A stretch of DNA of 64,000 nt, from the NCBI GenBank assembly GCA_963556495.2, contig OY747722.1, positions 28,100,501 through 28,164,500 of the forward strand, given 5' to 3'. The notes below the pieces were generated by a model. It did not search any database. It was not told the DNA's origin and saw only the letters and a list, made by a program, of their open reading frames with translations. This DNA comes from Valencia hispanica. Lineage: Eukaryota > Chordata > Actinopteri > Cyprinodontiformes > Valenciidae. Of this stretch, positions 12,601-21,600 are shown one piece after another. A program made the translations under genes and the position numbers. Each line of letters starts with the position of its first letter. Positions within the stretch are counted from its first letter, which is position 1.

Positions 12601-15600
12601 TGTACCTTGTGTACGCTCTAGAGCAGCACACTGCCAAAGCTCCTGCTTGTTATACAGGGGGTCACAGTTGCTGGTGATCATAAGGAGAACAAGGCTCTTA
12701 GATTTTAAAATTTCTGTCCGTGCTTTTCAGGTTAGTATTTCCATATCCGTATCCATAAATTCAGTTTGTTTATATAGCGCCGATTCAGAACAGATGTCAT
12801 CTCAAGGCAGTTTACAAGAAAAGTCATTTCAGTTTAGTCATACAAAAATTCCAATTAGTTTAAAAGTTTTCTACTTAAGAAATCCCAGCAGACTGCATTG
12901 AGTCATTGACTTGAGGTTGCACCCTGTTCATGCAGACTCCAATCACAGCAATCCCTCATACTGACCAAGCATGTAGCGACAGTGGAGAGGAAAAACTCCT
13001 CTTTAGTAGGAAGAAGCCTCCAGCAGAACCAGAACCTGGCTCAGTACGAGAGGCCATCTGCCACTACCGTCTGGGAGTTCGAGAAGACAGAGACACAGAA
13101 AGAACAAAAATAACTGATGTAAGAGTACTTTCTATATTAAAGAAAGTAAAAAGTGGTTGATCCTGCCAGTAGCATATGCTTGTCTCAAAGATTAAGCCAT
13201 GCAAGTCTAAGTACTCGGCCACATAAGCCAGATAAGTTCTCCCCGTTAGCACCACACTTTCTTTCATCTCACAATATTGACAGGTACTCCCTCTAAGCTT
13301 TAAGAGCTTGATACATCTGTTCCCACACTATTCAGAGCAGGAAGCCCAGATTTCATTGCTTGGATTTACTAAAGCCACTTTTCCAGTTTGCGATTATGGC
13401 TCCGATCACATCCCTCCACCGTAGCCTCACTCGATTGCCTGCTGACTTTCTTGATGTTTTCGCCTCCAGGCTGCAGACGGCTTCCTGTTAGTTGTAAGAT
13501 GCGATCGGGCGAAGATCCTGTTCATCTCCGAGTCTGTCTCCAAGATCCTTAACTTCAGCAAGGTTTGTTCAGCCTCTGCTACACATTTTGTTGTCAATGC
13601 TTATGCTTGATAACGGAATACAAGATCTCTGATGAAGACCTGATGCAAATTAGAATGTATGAATGCACTGAGCCTATGAAGATACAATGATCTACAGTAC
13701 CATGTAAAAGTATTCATACCCTGTGAATGTTTTCACATTTTGTCACTTTAGAACGATAAACCTCGATGTAATTTCTGGATTTTCAGCTGATAAACCAGTA
13801 TAAGGTAGTTCATAACTTTGAACTGGTCTGAAAAGCATTAAGTCCATGATCTGAAAATGGAAAGAGAAAACTACTAAGACATGGCATTAATCAGAAAAAG
13901 TTCACCTTCCAGCAGGACAGTGACTCTTATACAGCCAGAGCTACAGTTAACGGGTTTAAATCAAATCATGTGATTAAAGTATTGAAAATAATTTTTATTT
14001 CACTTTACAATTATAGATTACTTTATGTTGATCTATCAGATAATTTCCCAATAAAGTACATTGAAGTTTGTGGTTATAATGTGAAAAAAATGGAGCAAAT
14101 TCGAGAGTGAAAACTTTTACAACCCGCTGTGAAACTTAGACAATCATCATTCAATTCTAAAATATTAGTTGCACCTTAGGCAACCATGAGTTTTCAGATT
14201 GAAGTCAGAAACAGATTATTAAAAGATGCGTTTCATTTTTTCAGTTTGAGCTAACCGGACAGAGCTTGCTCGATTTCATCCACCCTAAAGATATCCACAA
14301 GGTGAAGGAGCAGCTTTCGTCCTCAGAGATGCTCCCCCAGCAACGCCTCGTCGACGCATCAAGTAAGACAGTAGGCACACCAAAAACTAGAGCCGATTTA
14401 ATAGGGACCAAATGGGAGTAGAATCATGTGGGTCGTGTCAGAACATGTTATTTTCTCGGTGCAGCTGGGGTTCAGGTCCAGGCGGAAGCACCCGTCAGGC
14501 CGTCCCACTTGGCCACTGGAGCTCGGCGATCCTTCTTCTGCCGTATGAAGCACAGTCGGGTCGCAGGGAAGCACGAAGACAAGCACACGCTGCACACCTC
14601 ATCTAAGAAAAAAGGTGGGTTTGCTGAGTGGAGCCGCAGTTTGTCAGGTTCTGAAACAGCCCAGCTGAAAATGAGTCCCACCCAGGGCTGGAGTGGGACT
14701 CATTTTCAGCCCTGGAGTTTCATGCCTCAGACCGGCCTACTTTATATCACAACCCATTTTTATTAAAATCATGTAATTATAACCTTATATGTTAAAGCTA
14801 CAACAGCACACTGTTCTGTAAAATCTTGTTATTCAGAGTATTTTTCTTTCGAAAATCAAATTCAGTGCAAATAAGGGTTAATTGCTTCACAAGGTAGATT
14901 TATTTTAGCATGCGATCACTTCTACATTATTCTTTACAACAAACCCTTTAAAATATCCGAATCTATATTTTGAGCTGCTGCCTCTGTTATCAGTCCCTGG
15001 GTAGACTCTGCTCTCTCTTTCACACTTCCTCCAGTTTCCTTAAACTCACCTGCTGCACCTGTGTCACAATAAAAATAAGATTCTGTAAAGCTTTAGTGCA
15101 TTTGACATGGAAAACACATTTGATTTAACCAATTAGGATATTTTCAATGTCAAAACATGCAGGATTTTTTTTATACTACTTTCACTCTTTTCTCTATCAA
15201 ATGTGGGCTTTGTGTATTTATTGTCTTACATTTAAAGAAAAAAAATCTAACAGGCCACACTGTCATTTGGGAATAGAAAGTTATGTTGGAACTAATGCCT
15301 GCTTGTTCACACACCTGTTCCTTCCATACTGACAAGAGAAATCCCCTCATCACTACTGACTCTGTTTCTGAAAATAAATCCCATTTAAAAATGGTTATAA
15401 TTCTCAGCACAAATCTCCCAATTGTACAAAGCCTCTGATTAATTCACATCAGTTTTATTATTGTAGTGCTGAATCCGTTAGCAGGGCACTTATCATATGG
15501 AGCAGGTCTACACCATGCTCTTCATTACTTTAATACTAATAAGTAATCTTGACTGGACTCTGAATCTGGACTTGTGGGCTCATATTGCTTGGTGCTGGAT

Positions 15601-18600
15601 TTTCCTTCTTGCTGAAAACAGTTTCCCAGTTATGTGGTATTGCTTCATATTATTATTAAAATCACATGTTATGCTAGTTGCCACAACGTGACACAATTTA
15701 TTGACTTGATAATTGAATTATTCGAATGGTGGTTTGCAGGCAAAGTTAAGCGCGTTGTCTTACCCGTTTCATCATCGTCAGTTGTTGTCACAAACCCCAA
15801 GCTTATTTCAGTGAAAAGGTTGCCCATGTTTGCACATTTAGCAGCGTCTGTTTGAGCTTTCCTCTTTTCCTCTGCCTGTCACCCTTGCTCCTTCAACTTT
15901 CAAAACACCACTGAGGTGTTGTGACGTGTTACGTCAAGGTACACTGCAAAAAAAAACAAACAAAACGAGCTGCCAGTGGAGGCCCAGTATGGCAAGCCAT
16001 TTTGGTTAAAACTCCATATCCTTGATATCAACTGTTGTGCAGGCCAACTAGTACGCGAATACATGGAACTAGTTAAACATTTTCCATTTCTAGTTTAGAC
16101 TTTTGCCAAACTACCTCAGAAATACTCTTACCACGAACTAATTTTTGCCTAGTTGGACTTCTGGTACACTACACTAGTACGACTTGGCTTGTCATAGTAC
16201 ACCGGCCCTTGCAGCCCAAACATCAGACCTGCCCACTGGGAATTGTCCCTGTCCCCCTGATTAGCCACTCCGGGCCTTGCACACCTGCACCGGACATGTG
16301 ACAAGTTAGCAGATGGGCTCGCTGGGCGTAGCCCTGTGGTTAGGGAGCATGACTGGGACAGCCGATGCTTATCAGCTGATACAAGAGGTGAGTTTTGTCT
16401 GGACAGAAGGAACCTCACATGATCATCAGTTGCCTTGGTGTGGTGTTGAGCAAATCCCCCCTCGGCCAGAAATCGAGACTAAGTGAAAAGAGAAGAAGGC
16501 AACGTGAGAAATACGACACAACCTAAGAAAAGGGACCAGGCTGACCCAAGGACAAACTCAAATTTAAGAAGAATTGACCAAAGACTGCTCAGCTAGCTTG
16601 GCTAGCCACTCCAGGTACTCAGACTCCGAGATGTGTCCTGAATCGGCAGAGGCAGCTAACGATGACGCAGCTAATGTTAGCCTACAAACCATACTCAGAA
16701 AGTTAAGACACTCTCACCGAGACAATGAAAATAATTTTCAAGAACTGAAAGAAGAGATGAAAACCATCACTGGAAGAATGACCAACTTGGAAAACCACAT
16801 TTTGGAGGTGGAGGACAGAACCCAGCGAGTTGAGGAAGTGACCATTGAGCTAACAAAAGTGCAAGAAAAACTCACAGTATAAATTACTGAACTGGAGGGA
16901 AGGTCCAGATGAGATAACCTCCGCTTTCACGGGATAGTGGAAGGTTCAGGAGGAGGTGCAACTTCAGTCTCAGCCTTCATAGTAGGAATACTCAAAGAAA
17001 AGCTGACCATTCCCCCATCGCTCGCTGGGACCAAGACCGGCACCTAACACCCCGCCACGATCCATAATTGCAAAGTTTTCCTCGTACAGAGCCAAGGAAT
17101 TCTGAAACTGGGATGGCAAATGAAAGGATTTACTGTGAATGGAAAGAAAGTGTTTGTAGACCACGACTACGTGCCGGAGGTTATGAAACTACGCCGTGAA
17201 TAAACAGAAACCAAAAGAATCTTGAAAGAAAAGATTAGATTTCATACCCCCTATCCTGCCAAAATGTATGTGTTCTATGATGGCGAAACCTGTCTTTATA
17301 ACACGGCAGCTGAAGCTGAAGCTAAAACAACTACAGCATAACAACACAGGGGAAAGCTTATAAAAGAACTGGGAATCGGGGATGTGTGGAAAGAGCTAAA
17401 CCATCATAAAAAAAACTATACATTTTACTCAGCAACCCACCACTCCTACTCAAGACTCTATGATTTTTTATGTATAATAAAGGCATAAAAAAGAACAGAT
17501 AAAAGAATGTTAAATTTGATCAATGGATTTTTGGATCACAGCCCTTTATATGAAAATAAATATTGATAAAATTTAAACACCTTTTATTCGGAGACTCAAT
17601 TCTAGTATACTCAAGGGAGAAACTAAAGAAGCAAAAGGCGTGATATCAAAATGTACATGGAGGACAACGACAACAAAGCAGTCTCACCTGATATTCCCTG
17701 GGATGCCTGCAAGGCAGTTCTAAGAGGCAAATTATTTGCAAAAACAACTCTTAAAAAAAGGGAGAGAAAAAAATCAAAGATCTAGAATGTAAACTGGCTG
17801 AACTGGAGAAAGAACAAAAAATATTACAAATGAAATGAATTTACAGAAAATCATAGAAACCAAAAATGAAATGAACCATGAATTACAAATTCAAATTCAG
17901 AAAAAATTTATTATTTGTAAAACAGAGTTCATATGAAGCAGCAAGCAAATCAGCAAAACTTTGAGTTTACAGGCTGCGAAAACAACAGACTGAACGAAAT
18001 ATATATAAAATTAGAGAACCGAACACCAGCAAGGTCACATACAAAGACAAAGAAATAAGGGAGTGTTTTGCAAAGTACTATCAATAGCTATACGCTTTAA
18101 AAGAACAAAACGAAGACAATCACACTAAGACGATACTAAATGACTTACTATTACCAACTGTTTCAAATGAACGAAATAAGGATCTAACAAAGGAAGTAAC
18201 AGCCCAGGAATTAAGAAAAGCAGCAAAAAGACTATAATTACATAAATCACCCGGATCAGACTGTTACAATGGCGACTGGCACAAAATATACCTGGAAGAA
18301 CTCTCTCTGCTCCTCTTAGAAACTTTTAATTGGGTCTTAAATGGAGGGCAGATCCCTCCCATCCTGGAGAGATACAATCTTTACAATAATTCCAAAAGAA
18401 GGGAAGGACAAATTGGATTGCTCAAATTACCTCCCAATCAGCATACTAAATCAAGACTACTAAATGTTCACATCGATAGCCAAAAGACTGGAAAACATCC
18501 TTCCAAACATAATAAACTTAGACCAAACTGGTTTAATTAAAGAAAGGAAAACCAGAGACAGGTAACAAGCATCTATTTTAGGTCTAGATGCTCAAAAGGC

Positions 18601-21600
18601 ATTTGACACTGTTGATTGGGCCTTCTTATATGATGTGCTCACTCGATTCAACCTCTCCGACACATTCATACAAATTACTCAAGGACTGTACAGCAATCCT
18701 ACTGCTACAATCAAGATCAGTGGGGGACTATCAGAGTCATTAATTGAATAGGGCTGTAGGCAGGGTTGCAACCTCTCCCGCTTCCTTCACAGCATATTTA
18801 TAGAGCCCTTGTCACAATGGATTAGACAAAACTCAAAAATACATGGCATACAAGTAAATGGCGTAGAACAGAAGATATCCCTACATGCAGACGACAGTTG
18901 AATCTATCTGGCATTGCCCAAATTACATAAAACCTTGATGGAATTTGGAAAACTTTCAGGCTACAAACTAAATACTAACAAGACACAGGCGTTGGTATTT
19001 GACTACAAACCGGACAGGTTTGCCAAAGAACATTTAAAAATAAATTGGAATTGAGGGTTTGAAACGATGTCATACTTGGGGGTGAACATTCCGAAAGATA
19101 CCAGAAATATTATTCCAACTAATTATGATTCAATAATGGCAAAGATCCAAATGGACCTAGACAGAAGGAATGGAAGGAATACCATACTTAGGACTTAAAC
19201 AAAGGATAGATACAATAAAAAGGATATTACCTAAATTATTATATCTATTTCAGACAAAACCAGCCGAACCTCCCAACACGACGTTTCACGAAATTGATAA
19301 ATTAGTCTTGAGATTCATATGGCAAGGGAAAAAGCCAAGAACCAAATACAGGACATTACAACTGACAAAGGGGGCCTCTCACTCCCACATATGAAAGACT
19401 ATTACAGGGCAGCACAAAGCAACCCAATGATAGCCATCATATGTAGCGAAATGGAAAGAAATTGAATGTGGTCAAAACGACGGAATCCCCCTACAGGCAG
19501 TAATCGGCAATGTAGACCTAATGAAAAGAATTACTACTCTCAATCAATGGTCTGAAACAGCTCTCAGAACCTGGTCAAAGCTGGTTAAAGAGAGCAATGA
19601 ATCCTGTATGATTTGTAGCATACGCAAAGACTTTACCCCTAACAAAACTGATGTAAATTTGAAGAAATGGACCAAAAAAGGACTTGTGAAATATAACGAC
19701 CTTTATCATAAACGTTGCTTTAAGAACTTTCAGGACATAAAAAAGGCTCACAATCTTGAAAATAAAGATTTTTTTTAGATTCTTGCAAATTCGGCATTAC
19801 TTGGACAAAAAGAATAAAGCAGAGTTAGATAGACCTCTCGGTGGAATAATACAGATTTTTCTCAAGTCCTATCTCTCATTTCCAAAAAAAATAATAATCT
19901 CAAAACTGTATAATGAGATACAAAATATCAAAGGTAACTGCACAAAGTATGTCGAAGAAAAATGGGTGAAGGATGGTAATTTTGAAATGACTTTGAATGA
20001 ATGGACTGACATAAAAAACCTTATGGAAAAGCATGACTGTTTTTTTTAAAACACCAGCTCAAAGTGCCCCAAATGCAGACACTGCTACTGGAGATTATGT
20101 GGGATGAAAAAGGCACACCACTATCATATCTTTTGGAGCTGCCCTAAACTGTCCCAATTCTGGGGGGAAATTAAACATACTGTTGGCAGAATCATGGGGG
20201 TGCAGATTCCTTAAAATTTTGAAACTATGTTCTTTGTTAAAAGGCCAGATTGTATAAATGGACCTCGTAAAGTGTATCTATGGAATATCATGCTAGCAGC
20301 TTGCAAAAAAGCAACCACCGGGAAGTGGAGGACTGACAAACTACCCACACTGGAAGAATGGATGGAGCTTGTTCGAGAAATTGCAGAGATGGAAAAACTC
20401 ACATTTGCATCAAGACTCGACCTGGTCAAACTTGAAGAATGCTGGAAACCTTGGATGGACTATACAAATGCTTGAAAGTAATTTCACACGTGACACCCAA
20501 TGTTCTGAAGCTACTCAACTGTTTTTGGTTTCTTTTTTTTTTTTTTTTTCCATTTGCTTCTTCAAAAAAGAGAACGGAAGAAAACAAAGTAATAAGGGAA
20601 AAACAGAATAGGTGATGTACATGGAGGGGGGGGGGTTTAGGAAAGCTAAGGTGATTAAACACTGTTTTTTTTGTTTTTTTCTGTGAATGACTGTACAACA
20701 TGTATCTCCTTTGGGATACCAAATAAAAATTGAATTAAAAAAAAGAAAACTGATAAACTGTAAAACAAAACAAAACAAAAATCAAATAAAATTTGAATAA
20801 AAAAAACAAAACTGATAAACTGTATAAAAACCAGACAAAAAAATGCGTGTCTTCCCTCTGGGTACTTCGGCTTCATCCCACTGTCCTAAAAACATGAGTG
20901 TTAGGTAAAGTGGTCTCTCTAAGCTGTCCTTAGGTATGACTGTGTGCGTGCATGGTCGTTGGCTGTTGTCCTGTGTGTCTCTATGTTGCCCTGTGATGGA
21001 CTGGCATCCTGTCCAGGGTGTACCCCACCTCTCGCCTGATGATTGCTGGAGATAGTGAGTGACTCTCTATATAAAATATATGTTTGTCTTTTGTCACTAA
21101 AAATAAGAAAAGACCATTTTAAACACAAAGTGGGTCTGTGTGATTTTGTTGCATAACAACAAAGAGGTTAAATAGTCCAAGATCTGCTTACTTTTAACCT
21201 GATGTGACATGACTGAAGGCCTGACGCTATAACGCCTGACGGTACAACCTGATAACTGAGACATAACAATGGAGAACCAGTAACCTTCCAGGTGCCTCAT
21301 ACTTTTAGTTTGCATCGCAGTTTAAAAGTGTGGGGTGAATTTGTGTTTAACCCCCCTGAGTGAATGCTTTGTAGAGCTACCTTTTGCTGCAGATACAGCT
21401 GCATGTCTTTTGGGGTACGTCTCTACCAGTCAATAGAACTTTTCATGCTGTCCAAAATGTTCAGTTTTGGTCTCATCTGAGCAGAGCGCATTCTACCACT
21501 CACTTGGCTTGTGGCAAACATTTAACTTGGCGTCTTATACCTTTGAACAGTAGCTTTCTTACCACTCTTTTACAAAAGCAACATGTGTAGAGCACACCAC

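Noticed and set aside
16320..16370. tRNA-like A-box (GGGCGTAGCCCTGTGGTTAG)
   Set aside because: Poor match to the A box and no B box downstream; not called as a SINE or tRNA.
20426..20876. Several Phe-rich minus-strand open frames
   Set aside because: Reverse translation of the A-rich LINE tail.
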